64,000 nt of DNA from Flavobacterium tyrosinilyticum (GTDB taxonomy: Bacteria > Bacteroidota > Bacteroidia > Flavobacteriales > Flavobacteriaceae), in assembly GCF_023656565.1 (NCBI RefSeq), contig NZ_JAMOKG010000005.1:88149-152148 (forward strand), written 5' to 3'. Under the pieces are notes generated by a model that saw only the letters and a program-made list of their open reading frames with translations, made no database searches and was not told the DNA's origin. Each line of letters opens with the position of its first letter. Positions within the stretch are counted from its first letter, which is position 1. Below are positions 1-8,328 of this stretch, one piece after another. Position numbers and translations under genes: made by a program.

Positions 1-14
1 ATTAAATTGGTTGT

Positions 15-1142
15 ATGAGAACAAATCCTGACGTACTTATTATTGGAGGCGGTCTTGCTGGTCTGGCAAGCGCTTTACACTTATCCAAAAAAGGATTGAA
101 GGTCATTCTTATCGAAAAAAACACCTATCCAAAACATAAAGTCTGCGGAGAATATATCTCAAATGAAATCTTGCCTTACTTATTTTGGTTGGATTTAGAT
201 GTTAGGGAACTTCACCCAACCAGTATTTCTAATTTTGAATTTACAGCCCAAAACGGAACAACGGCAAAAACTAAACTTCCACTGGGCGGTTTCGGAATCA
301 GCCGTTATGCATTGGATAATTTCTTGTTTGAAAAAGCAACCGAAAATGGCTGTACCATTATAACCGATCACGTCTCCCATATTTCTTTTGAAAATGACAT
401 TTTTACTGTAACTACTTCTGAAGAAATTCTTTCATCAAAAATAGTTTTAGGCGCTTACGGCAAAAGATCGAATATTGATCAGGTTTTGTCTCGAGATTTT
501 ATTGCTAAAAAATCACCTTGGCTAGCCGTAAAAGGACATTACAAAGGAAATTTTGATGAAAGTCTTGTGGCTTTGTACAATTTTCAAGGCGGTTATTGCG
601 GCGTTTCAAAAGTTGAAAACGACGTTATCAATATTTGCTATTTAGCCGATTTTGATACTTTTAAAAAATACAAAAACATCGAAGAGTACCAAAAAGCGGT
701 GCTTTATAAAAATAAAAAATTGAAAGGGATTTTTGAAAACAGCACTTCCCTATTCGAAAAGCCTTTAACGATCAGTCAGATTTCATTCGATAAAAAAGAA
801 CCTGTAGAAAATCACATTTTAATGATTGGAGATACTGCAGGATTAATTCATCCCATGTGCGGCAACGGCATGGCAATGGCAATTCATAGCGCTAAAATAG
901 CTTCTGAGCTTGTGCTTGATTTTTATTATGGAAAAATAGAATCGAGAAGCGAATTTGAAAAAGAATACATTAAAGAATGGAAAAAACATTTTAGCAGAAG
1001 ATTATTCTTTGGTAGAATTTTAGCCAAAGCGCTGACCCATAAAAATCTGACTCATATAATGACAACAGTTGCAGCATCCATTCCTGCTTTACTATCGTTC
1101 GTTATAAAACAAACGCATGGACGACCAATAACAATTGAATAA
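15..1142 (+). CDS. FAD-dependent oxidoreductase of the type III PKS operon
   Basis: Flavoprotein of about 375 residues in the geranylgeranyl-reductase/aromatic-hydroxylase superfamily. The FAD-binding dinucleotide fold is seen at the N-terminus (GGGLAG, residues 11-16, then an acidic residue ending strand 2) and the second FAD motif near residue 270 (IGDTAGLIHPMCGNGM). It opens a run of seven genes with spacings from -4 to +11 bp. Its stop codon directly abuts the next start. By analogy with the SrsA-SrsB-SrsC phenolic-lipid pathway of Streptomyces, it may oxidise or hydroxylate the ring made by the downstream PKS; that role is inferred. The operon may extend left of the window. Confidence 0.8.
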   Translation: MRTNPDVLIIGGGLAGLASALHLSKKGLKVILIEKNTYPKHKVCGEYISNEILPYLFWLDLDVRELHPTSISNFEFTAQNGTTAKTKLPLGGFGISRYALDNFLFEKATENGCTIITDHVSHISFENDIFTVTTSEEILSSKIVLGAYGKRSNIDQVLSRDFIAKKSPWLAVKGHYKGNFDESLVALYNFQGGYCGVSKVENDVINICYLADFDTFKKYKNIEEYQKAVLYKNKKLKGIFENSTSLFEKPLTISQISFDKKEPVENHILMIGDTAGLIHPMCGNGMAMAIHSAKIASELVLDFYYGKIESRSEFEKEYIKEWKKHFSRRLFFGRILAKALTHKNLTHIMTTVAASIPALLSFVIKQTHGRPITIE

Positions 1143-1856
1143 ATGGGTGTAAACACAAAATATAGAACAGAAGAGACAGAAATTATGGACGATTTTTCGC
1201 TTCAAAGCGAAGAGCTTATTGGCGCGTTAGATCAAATTGCTTCTATTAATCAATTGCTTGGCGGAAATAAACTCACGCTTCATGGCATAAAAGAACTTTT
1301 AAAAAAAACGGATACTTCTCAAACCATTACCATTGCCGATATTGGATGCGGAAATGGAGACATGCTGAGAATGCTCGCCAAATATGGAAAAAAGCGAAAT
1401 CTCAAGTTCAAATTAATTGGAATCGATGCCAATGCTTTTACAATTGATTATGCGAAGAACCTTTCCAAAGATTTTCCAAATATTGAATATAGTTGCATGG
1501 ATATTTTTACCGAAGATTTCAATCAGTTAAGATATGATATTGTTTTGTGCACATTAACGCTGCATCATTTTACAACCAATCAAATTGCAGAACTAATCCA
1601 TATTTTAAACCAAAATGCTTCAATTGGAATTGTCGTAAATGATCTTCATAGAAGCAAAATTGCATATCGATTGTTTGAGCTCACAAGCGTTGTTTTCAAT
1701 CTCAATACGATGTCGCGAAACGATGGTTTGATTTCTATTTTAAAGGGATTCAAAAAAAACGAATTGGAGGATTTCTCCAAAAAACTAAATCTAAAAAACT
1801 ATTCCATAAACTGGAAATGGGCCTTTCGCTACCAGTGGATAATTACTAAAATATGA
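1143..1856 (+). CDS. class I SAM-dependent methyltransferase
   Basis: Class I methyltransferase of about 237 residues. Motif I, ADIGCGNGDM, lies near residues 65-74, followed by an acidic strand-2 residue (IGIDAN) and a motif IV-like segment (IVLCTLTLHHF). The ATG at 1143 immediately follows the previous stop; an in-frame ATG about 14 codons in (MDDFSL) is an alternative start. The last four bases overlap the PKS start (ATGA), which suggests translational coupling. The probable substrate is the aromatic polyketide of this operon, as in alkylresorcinol O- or C-methylation; this is inferred from context. Confidence 0.8.
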   Translation: MGVNTKYRTEETEIMDDFSLQSEELIGALDQIASINQLLGGNKLTLHGIKELLKKTDTSQTITIADIGCGNGDMLRMLAKYGKKRNLKFKLIGIDANAFTIDYAKNLSKDFPNIEYSCMDIFTEDFNQLRYDIVLCTLTLHHFTTNQIAELIHILNQNASIGIVVNDLHRSKIAYRLFELTSVVFNLNTMSRNDGLISILKGFKKNELEDFSKKLNLKNYSINWKWAFRYQWIITKI

Positions 1857-2905
1857 GTGTAAAGATAATCACAGCTGTTAAACAGCTTCCGCAATATTCT
1901 CGAACGACCGAAGAAATACTTCCGCTTATAGACGTATGGCTTGAAGGTCAGGATGAACGTTTTATTAAAAAAGTAAAAAAGATATTTGAAGGCGCTTCTG
2001 TAGACAAACGTTATTCTATCATGGAACCTTCAGAAGTTTTTACCGCGACTTCATTTGAAGAAAAAAATGATATTTATAGCCGTGAAATGATTGTTCTCGG
2101 ACATCAAGTTCTCGAAAAAGCATTAGAAAAAACAGGCTGGGATCCTCAGAGTTTAGATTATATTATTACGGTAAGCTGTACTGGAATTATGATTCCTTCG
2201 CTTGACGCTTATCTGATTAATAAAATGAAATTAAGACAAGATATTGTTCGTCTTCCTGTAACCGAAATGGGCTGTGCAGCAGGAATTTCTGGAATTATTT
2301 ATGCGAAGAATTTTCTAAAATCGAATCCCGGAAAACGTGCTGCAGTAATAGCGGTAGAATCGCCAACGGCAACTTTTCAGCTCGATGATTTCTCCATGCC
2401 GAATATTGTAAGCGCTGCTATTTTTGGAGATGGCGCGGCTTGCTGTTTATTGTCTTCAAAAGAAGAAGATGCTGGTCCTGAAATTCTCGACGAACAGATG
2501 TATCATTTTTATGATGCCGAACATATGATGGGCTTTAAATTAACCAACGGCGGACTGCAAATGGTGCTCGATATTGAAGTTCCAGATACCATTGCTTCTC
2601 ATTTTGGTGACATCATTCATCCTTTTTTAAAACAGAATAATCTTGAAATTAAAGATATTGACCACATGATTTTTCATCCTGGCGGAAAAAAAATCGTAAC
2701 AACGGTTGAATCACTTTTTTTCGGATTGGAAAAAAATATTGATGACACTAAAGAGATTCTAAAACAATACGGCAATATGTCGAGCGCTACGGTTTTGTAT
2801 GTTTTAGAGAACATTATGAATCGAAATCCGAAAAAAGGAGAAAAAGGTTTAATGCTGAGTTTTGGCCCAGGATTTTCGGCACAAAGAGTTTTATTGCAAT
2901 GGTAA
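1853..2905 (+). CDS. type III polyketide synthase (chalcone/alkylresorcinol synthase-like)
   Basis: A 350-residue homodimeric-type ketosynthase of the chalcone synthase superfamily. The catalytic triad can be placed at Cys141 (EMGCAAG), His275 (IFHPGG) and Asn308 (YGNMSSAT), all in family-typical contexts, and length is normal. Such enzymes extend an acyl starter with malonyl-CoA and cyclise it to resorcinols or pyrones. Upstream flavoprotein and methyltransferase genes resemble the Streptomyces srs order, while downstream KAS, dehydratase and ACP genes could prepare a dedicated starter. The exact product cannot be read from sequence. Confidence 0.93.
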   Translation: MSVKIITAVKQLPQYSRTTEEILPLIDVWLEGQDERFIKKVKKIFEGASVDKRYSIMEPSEVFTATSFEEKNDIYSREMIVLGHQVLEKALEKTGWDPQSLDYIITVSCTGIMIPSLDAYLINKMKLRQDIVRLPVTEMGCAAGISGIIYAKNFLKSNPGKRAAVIAVESPTATFQLDDFSMPNIVSAAIFGDGAACCLLSSKEEDAGPEILDEQMYHFYDAEHMMGFKLTNGGLQMVLDIEVPDTIASHFGDIIHPFLKQNNLEIKDIDHMIFHPGGKKIVTTVESLFFGLEKNIDDTKEILKQYGNMSSATVLYVLENIMNRNPKKGEKGLMLSFGPGFSAQRVLLQW

Positions 2906-2916
2906 TTTAAAAGCTT

Positions 2917-3354
2917 ATGAAATTAACTGATATTATAAAACAGCTTCCATACAGCGAACCTTTTTTGTTTGTAGATGAATTGCTTCACGCAGATGAAAAT
3001 GGCGTAACTGGAACTTATACGTTCAAAGAAAATCTTGACTTTTATAAAGGCCATTTCAAAAACAATCCGGTTACACCAGGCGTTATTTTAACTGAAACAA
3101 TGGCTCAGATCGGAATGGTTTGCTTGGGAATTTTTCTATTGGGAAATGAATTGGGAGAAAACACCGTGATTGCCTTCACATCTGCCGATATGGAGTTTTT
3201 GAAACCCGTTTATCCAAATGAAAAAGTGACGGTAACTTCGGAGAAATTGTTCTTTCGTTTTGGAAAATTAAAATGCAATGCGGTAATGAAAAACGAAGCT
3301 GGACAAGAAGTTTGTAGAGGCGTTCTGGCAGGAATGATAACAAAGAGGTTATGA
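2917..3354 (+). CDS. 3-hydroxyacyl-ACP dehydratase (FabZ-like hotdog)
   Basis: A 145-residue hotdog-fold protein. It has the FabZ-type active-site stretch HFKNNPVTPGVILTE, with His46 and Glu60 in the catalytic positions, followed by MAQIG. It probably dehydrates 3-hydroxyacyl-ACP intermediates on the ACP of this operon, or acts as a specialised dehydratase for a polyketide starter. It overlaps the following ketosynthase by 4 bp. It is encoded away from the usual lpx/fab cluster, which supports a secondary-metabolite role. Confidence 0.85.
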   Translation: MKLTDIIKQLPYSEPFLFVDELLHADENGVTGTYTFKENLDFYKGHFKNNPVTPGVILTETMAQIGMVCLGIFLLGNELGENTVIAFTSADMEFLKPVYPNEKVTVTSEKLFFRFGKLKCNAVMKNEAGQEVCRGVLAGMITKRL

Positions 3355-4619
3355 AAAAACGAGTCGTTATAACAGGTCTTGGAGTTGCAGCGCCAAATGG
3401 TGTTGGAATTCCTGCGTTTACTCATGCGCTGCAGAATGGCATTTCGGGTATTCGTCATGATTCTCAGCTGGAAGAATTGCAATTTTCTTGTCAGATTGTG
3501 GGTCAGCCGCAAATATCTGAAGAGTTGAAAGCACAATATTTTACAGAACTCGAACTTCGCGGATTTAACAGCACAGGAATTTTATACGGCGTTATTGCGG
3601 GTATGGAAGCTTGGAACAACGCAGGATTGCCCATTAATGAAAAACCAGATTGGGATAGCGGTGCCATCTTTGGAGCTGGAACTTCTGGAATTGATAAATT
3701 TCGTGAAAGCATTTATAAAATTGATGAACTGCAAGTTCGAAGATTAGGAAGCACCGTTGTTGCACAAACGATGAACAGCGGTGTAAGCGCTTATCTTGGA
3801 GGTAAAATCGGATTAGGAAATCAGGTAACGACCAATTCATCTGCGTGTACTACGGGAACTGAATCCATATTAATGGCTTACGACCGCATACAATCTGGAC
3901 AAGCAAAACGAATATTAGCGGGAAGCACTTCTGACAGCGGTCCCTATATTTGGGGAGGATTTGACGCGCTTCGTGTCTGTTCTTCTAAGTATAATGACAA
4001 TCCCGAAGAAGGTTCAAGACCTATGAGCGCTTCTGCTGCCGGATTTGTTCCTGGAAGCGGTGCAGGAGCTTTTGTAATTGAAGATTTGGAAAGCGCTTTA
4101 GAACGCAACGCTACCATTTATGCCGAAATTCTGGGCGGAAATGTTAATTCTGGAGGGCAGCGCGACGGCGGAAGCATGACAGCGCCAAACAGTATAGCTG
4201 TGCAAAGATGTATTAAAACTGCTATTGCAAATGCCAGAATCCATCCCAATGAAATTGATGCTATAAACGGACATTTAACAGCAACAACAAAAGACAGTCT
4301 GGAGATTGAAAACTGGAAAAAAGCCTTGGAACGAAGCGGTTTTGACTTTCCGTATATTAATTCGCTGAAAAGCTTAACTGGACATTGTTTGAGTGCTTCT
4401 GGAAGTATTGAAAGTGTTGCTGCAGTTTTACAGCTTCATGAAGGTTTTGTGTTTGGAAATAAAAACTGCTCTGATCTTCACCCCGAAATCGCTACATTGA
4501 TTGATCCTTCAAAAGCACTTTTAGAAACTATTAAAAATAACCCAAAAATAATTGCAAAAGCCAGTTTTGGTTTTGGCGATGTTAACGCATGCGTAATATT
4601 TAAAAAATTCGAAAATTAA
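3351..4619 (+). CDS. beta-ketoacyl-ACP synthase, KAS II type
   Basis: A 422-residue thiolase-fold condensing enzyme. Nucleophile Cys166 is in SSACTTG. The first histidine lies in NGHLTATTKD (the usual motif is NAHGTST..D) and the second in KSLTGHCLSASG, so the Cys-His-His triad is intact although the first His motif is divergent. It probably carries out chain extension on the adjacent 84-residue ACP. Only one ketosynthase is present and no ketoreductase is visible, so it must share reductases with primary fatty acid synthesis or perform a single condensation. Confidence 0.9.
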   Translation: MKKRVVITGLGVAAPNGVGIPAFTHALQNGISGIRHDSQLEELQFSCQIVGQPQISEELKAQYFTELELRGFNSTGILYGVIAGMEAWNNAGLPINEKPDWDSGAIFGAGTSGIDKFRESIYKIDELQVRRLGSTVVAQTMNSGVSAYLGGKIGLGNQVTTNSSACTTGTESILMAYDRIQSGQAKRILAGSTSDSGPYIWGGFDALRVCSSKYNDNPEEGSRPMSASAAGFVPGSGAGAFVIEDLESALERNATIYAEILGGNVNSGGQRDGGSMTAPNSIAVQRCIKTAIANARIHPNEIDAINGHLTATTKDSLEIENWKKALERSGFDFPYINSLKSLTGHCLSASGSIESVAAVLQLHEGFVFGNKNCSDLHPEIATLIDPSKALLETIKNNPKIIAKASFGFGDVNACVIFKKFEN

Positions 4620-4620
4620 A

Positions 4621-4875
4621 ATGGACAGACAAGAACTTACCGAAAGATTAAAAGTAATTATAAAGCCTTTTGCAACCAATACAGAAGCTTATGACAATTT
4701 AACTGAAGAAACAGACTTCATTAAAGATCTCAATATAAACTCGGCTAATTTGGTGGATATCGTGCTTGATATTGAAGAAGAATTCGACATCGTAATTGAC
4801 AATGCCGATATGGAACGAATGCTGGATGTTAAAACTGCTTTGGAAATCATCGAAACCAAACTCGCTGCAAAATGA
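4621..4875 (+). CDS. acyl carrier protein
   Basis: An 84-residue four-helix carrier protein. The phosphopantetheine serine is Ser41 in DLNINSANLVD, where the canonical D-S-L is N-S-A; the helix II continuation (VDIVLDIEEEFDI) is typical. It begins one base after the ketosynthase stop and overlaps the phosphopantetheinyl transferase by 4 bp, so it probably has its own activating enzyme. It should carry the intermediates of the KAS/dehydratase pair. The departure from DSL marks it as a specialised ACP rather than the housekeeping AcpP. Confidence 0.85.
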   Translation: MDRQELTERLKVIIKPFATNTEAYDNLTEETDFIKDLNINSANLVDIVLDIEEEFDIVIDNADMERMLDVKTALEIIETKLAAK

Positions 4876-5372
4876 TTGGCAATGACATTATAGATCTCGC
4901 GCAGTCACGCAAAGAAAGCAATTGGCAACGAAAAGGCTTTATAGAAAAGCTTTTTACAGCCAATGAGCAACAGCTTATAAAAAATTATATTGAACCAGAA
5001 GTCATGGTTTGGCTTTTATGGAGCATGAAAGAAGCTGCGTATAAAATCTATAATCGTCAGACCAAAATTCGTGAGTTTAGTCCCAAAAAGCTTGTTTGTT
5101 CTATAGAATCATTAGACATAAATAATTCATGCGGGAAAGTATTTTGCGATAAAAATATTTATTACACCAAAACTATTTTATCACTAGAAAGCATTCATAC
5201 GGTTGCTGTTACCAATTTTAAAGATCTAAATAATGTGATTGAAGTTGAAAATAAAGAAATTGTAAAAGACGAAAACGGTATTCCGTATTTGAAAATTTCT
5301 TCCAATGCGCTTCAAGATATTTCAATTAGTCATCATGGGCGTTTTGAAAAGAGGATTATGATACAAAATTAA
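4872..5372 (+). CDS. 4'-phosphopantetheinyl transferase (AcpS/Sfp-like)
   Basis: A 166-residue transferase that converts apo-ACP to holo-ACP. The N-terminal metal-binding motif IGNDIIDL is at residues 2-8, and the WSMKEAAYK motif near residues 50-58 supplies the Glu and Lys. It ends the seven-gene operon. Having ACP and its activating enzyme translationally coupled suggests a self-sufficient module. No strong terminator is visible in the roughly 115 bp that follow. Confidence 0.88.
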   Translation: MIGNDIIDLAQSRKESNWQRKGFIEKLFTANEQQLIKNYIEPEVMVWLLWSMKEAAYKIYNRQTKIREFSPKKLVCSIESLDINNSCGKVFCDKNIYYTKTILSLESIHTVAVTNFKDLNNVIEVENKEIVKDENGIPYLKISSNALQDISISHHGRFEKRIMIQN

Positions 5373-5487
5373 TTTATCAAACACCTAGTGGTTTCATTCC
5401 AAAAAAATCAGGTTTTAGTTGCTCAGAATATTCTTTATATTTGATTCTTTATACGTTCAATTCATATTCACCAGAAAGCAAAAATCT

Positions 5488-6273
5488 ATGAAAATACTTT
5501 TTACAAAAACGGTATTGCTTTTACTTTTCTTAACCTTATTTTCTTGCGAAAATAAAAAACCAAAACCAGTCGCAAAACCGGCCTATAAAGCGGGTGTAAT
5601 TTTATCTTTTGATGATGCTTATGTAGACGAATGGTCAGAGGCTGATCAAGTTTTGCGAAAATATTCTTGGAAAGCAACTTTTAACGTCTGCAGAATAGAT
5701 TCGATTGGAGCACCTGAAATTAAAAAACTGCTCGAAATGCAAAAATACGGTCATGAAATTGCCGGACATGGCTATCATCATTACAATGCTGTTAAGTTCA
5801 CGCAAAAATATAGCGTCAAAGAATATCTAAAACAGGAAATCGATCCGATGATTATTTCTATGAAAAAAAAATCCTTCAACGTTACTTCCTTTGCTTATCC
5901 TTATGGCGAAAGATCAGATTCCCTGGACAAAGCACTATCTCCTCTTTTTAAAATTATTAGAGGAAGAGCATTTGGAGGTGAAATTCCAGAAAAGCAAGAC
6001 AGCTATTTTAATAATTCTAAAATCGTATTTGCGTTTGATATTGATAATAGCCACATTCATTTCAGCATTCCGTATGTATTGGAGTTATTAGATTATGCCA
6101 AAAAGAACAATAAAATTCTACTTTTATGCGGTCATAAACCCGTGAAAGAAATCACTGAAAATTATCAGGTGAAAATCGAAACTTTAGAATTTATCTGCAA
6201 ATACATGAAACTGAATGATCTTAAATTCTATAAACTTTCAGATTTAGACAATTTGCTTCCGCCACAGCTTTAG
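5488..6273 (+). CDS. lipoprotein polysaccharide deacetylase (NodB family)
   Basis: Carbohydrate esterase 4 family protein. I chose the ATG at 5488, 69 bp inside the longest frame, because it starts a clean lipoprotein signal peptide (MKILFTKTVLLLLFLTLFSC), giving about 261 residues. NodB features are the SFDDAY motif shortly after the signal and the metal-ligand motif GHGYHH, then a short C-terminal motif around LLCGHKP. It probably deacetylates an exported glycan or peptidoglycan at the cell envelope. The next gene begins 24 bp downstream in the same direction. Confidence 0.8.
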   Translation: MKILFTKTVLLLLFLTLFSCENKKPKPVAKPAYKAGVILSFDDAYVDEWSEADQVLRKYSWKATFNVCRIDSIGAPEIKKLLEMQKYGHEIAGHGYHHYNAVKFTQKYSVKEYLKQEIDPMIISMKKKSFNVTSFAYPYGERSDSLDKALSPLFKIIRGRAFGGEIPEKQDSYFNNSKIVFAFDIDNSHIHFSIPYVLELLDYAKKNNKILLLCGHKPVKEITENYQVKIETLEFICKYMKLNDLKFYKLSDLDNLLPPQL

Positions 6274-6297
6274 TCCAAAAAATAGAAATTATAAACA

Positions 6298-7425
6298 ATG
6301 AAGATTTATCTTATTTCAATGATGGCTGCCGTAACGGTTTGTCAAGCCCAAGTAAAAAATCCTGTAATTAAAGCTTCTTCTAAAATCTGTTATATAAAAG
6401 AAGAAAATGAAGAAAAAACAAAATGGTATTTAGATTCAAAAGCAAAACCTGACTTATACGTCACCAATAAAACTCCGAAAGAGAAAACGGTTGTTTTTTA
6501 TACTAACGAAGATTCTATCGTCATAAAATTAAAACCTGGTAAAAAGTTTGATTTTGCAGTCCTTTTAAATAATACCGACAGCTGTTACACGCGCATTGAA
6601 TGTCCGCCTTTACAAAACTTTTCAAAACTCAAACCTGAAATACACGATACAATTCCTTTTGTGCTTTCAGAGTACAACAACATCATTTTCAAGGTTAAAT
6701 TAAACGACAAAGAAACACTCGATTTAAAATTTGATTCGGGAACTAGTGATTTTCTTTTAACCAATGATATGATTAGTCAGCTAAAATTAAGCAGTTTAAA
6801 AGGACATAATTTTCAACTTGGAAATCAAATCTGGAAAGATCAGCAGATTTATCCTGTAGAATTATCTGGACAAGGAACTGTGGGACGCTTTGGCTGGAAT
6901 CTATTTGATGGTAAAATTGTAGAAATCGATTACGATAAAAAGCTTTTTATAATTCATTCTAAGTTGTCCAAACGAAACAAAGCGTACACAAAATTGGATA
7001 TGGAATTTACACATACTTTGTTTTGCGTTCAAGGACAACTTCAAATAAAAAATACAGCTTATAAAGGTCGTTTTCTTTTTGATAATGGTTATCAGCGTAC
7101 CGTAATGCTTGATCAAGAAATGGTACAAGAACAGCAATATCCAACAGAAAGTTTGCCAGTTCTTAAAAAAGTAATTTTAAAAAATGGTCAAGGCGAAGAA
7201 GTTCCAGTTCTGACAGTGAAAAACGAAAAACTTTACTTAGGCAATTTATGTCTAAATGATGTTCCCGTACAATTACTAACAGCAAACAATCCGGCACGAT
7301 TTAAAACCCATATTCTTGGTAGCGAAGTTTTAAAAAGATTTAATACCATTTTGGATTTTCAGGAAAACAAAGTTTACTTGAAACCAAATTCACTATGGAA
7401 CGAATCTTATACGGAAGGGTCATAA
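6298..7425 (+). CDS. secreted retropepsin-like aspartyl protease family protein
   Basis: About 375 residues with an N-terminal secretion signal (MKIYLISMMAAVTVCQAQ). An Asp-Ser-Gly motif sits at residues 146-148 (FDSGTSDF), in the position of a pepsin/retropepsin active-site loop. A second loop later in the protein (FDNGYQRTVML) keeps the Asp but has DNG rather than D[ST]G, so activity is uncertain. Bacterial members of this family usually have two such half-domains. A strong terminator hairpin follows 25 bp after the stop. Confidence 0.65.
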   Translation: MKIYLISMMAAVTVCQAQVKNPVIKASSKICYIKEENEEKTKWYLDSKAKPDLYVTNKTPKEKTVVFYTNEDSIVIKLKPGKKFDFAVLLNNTDSCYTRIECPPLQNFSKLKPEIHDTIPFVLSEYNNIIFKVKLNDKETLDLKFDSGTSDFLLTNDMISQLKLSSLKGHNFQLGNQIWKDQQIYPVELSGQGTVGRFGWNLFDGKIVEIDYDKKLFIIHSKLSKRNKAYTKLDMEFTHTLFCVQGQLQIKNTAYKGRFLFDNGYQRTVMLDQEMVQEQQYPTESLPVLKKVILKNGQGEEVPVLTVKNEKLYLGNLCLNDVPVQLLTANNPARFKTHILGSEVLKRFNTILDFQENKVYLKPNSLWNESYTEGS

Positions 7426-7450
7426 AAAGAATACTAATTATTGTAAAACT

Positions 7451-7497
7451 AAAAGAATCTAATTTAAACAAACGCATTAAATTAGATTCTTTTTTTA
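7451..7497 (+). terminator. rho-independent terminator after the 5488-7425 genes
   Basis: A 17-bp perfect stem (arms 7451-7467 and 7477-7493) with a 9-nt loop, running into a T-rich tail. It separates the envelope genes from the two-component system. Confidence 0.85.
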
Positions 7498-7513
7498 TTT
7501 CATAATTAAACAC

Positions 7514-7546
7514 TTGTAAATTTTAAATAATTAAATCTTATACTTG
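7514..7546 (+). promoter_or_regulatory. candidate promoter for the two-component operon
   Basis: TTG at 7514-7516 and TATACTTG at 7539-7546, a one-mismatch fit to the Bacteroidota -7 box TAnnTTTG. The 22-bp spacer is at the long end. It lies about 90 bp before the response regulator start and just after the preceding terminator. Confidence 0.45.
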
Positions 7547-7635
7547 CAAAACATTTTTCAGAGAATGCATTAACTTTTAATTACTTTTATCAGGATAAAA
7601 ATTCATTTTATTTCTTTCAGCAATAGCTACCAGTA

Positions 7636-8328
7636 ATGAATAAAGTATTATTAGTCGAAGACGACCCAAGAGTTGCCTCTTTTATTACAAGAGGACTTGA
7701 AGAACAAATGTATCAGGTTAAAAATGTCAGTAAAGGTTTTGATGCCATTAGTGAAGCAACGGAAAACAATTATGACATTATCATTCTGGATATAATGCTT
7801 TCTGATATTTCTGGTTTTGAAGTCTGCGAAGTTTTAAGAAATCGAAAAATAATTATTCCTATTCTTATTCTAAGTGCGCTCGACACTCCACAAGAAAAAG
7901 TGAAAGGATTAAAAGCTGGAGCCGATGATTATTTAGCAAAACCTTTTCTGTTTGAAGAACTTTTGGCACGAATTAATGCACAACTTCGCCGTACAGAATT
8001 TAGCTCTGGAGTTTTAGATTTTCAATCGTATGCTGGAATCAAAATCAATATGAAAGAACAAAGCGCCAGTAGAGACGGCAAAGAACTCAATCTTTCTTCT
8101 CGAGAATTAAAACTTTTGATCTTTTTCATGAAAAATCGAGAAACTGCTTTGTCTCGAATTGCCATTGCTGAAGCCGTTTGGCAAATGGATCTTGATATGA
8201 GTACTAATACGGTTGATGTTTACATTAATTATTTAAGAAATAAAGTGGACAAGAATTTTTCTTTTCCGCTTATACATACCATAAAAGGTACTGGCTATAT
8301 GCTTAAAGATAAATCTCATGAATCTTAA
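7636..8328 (+). CDS. OmpR-family response regulator
   Basis: A 230-residue response regulator. The receiver domain has an acidic pocket (VEDD, residues 7-10), phospho-acceptor Asp52 (ILDIML), the conserved Thr/Ser strand (LILSAL) and Lys in AKPF. The C-terminal winged helix ends with the usual SNTVDVYI-type helix (STNTVDVYINYLRNK). It overlaps the sensor kinase by 11 bp. A helically phased repeat array between the kinase and the TonB receptor (9761-9800) is a plausible target. Confidence 0.93.
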   Translation: MNKVLLVEDDPRVASFITRGLEEQMYQVKNVSKGFDAISEATENNYDIIILDIMLSDISGFEVCEVLRNRKIIIPILILSALDTPQEKVKGLKAGADDYLAKPFLFEELLARINAQLRRTEFSSGVLDFQSYAGIKINMKEQSASRDGKELNLSSRELKLLIFFMKNRETALSRIAIAEAVWQMDLDMSTNTVDVYINYLRNKVDKNFSFPLIHTIKGTGYMLKDKSHES

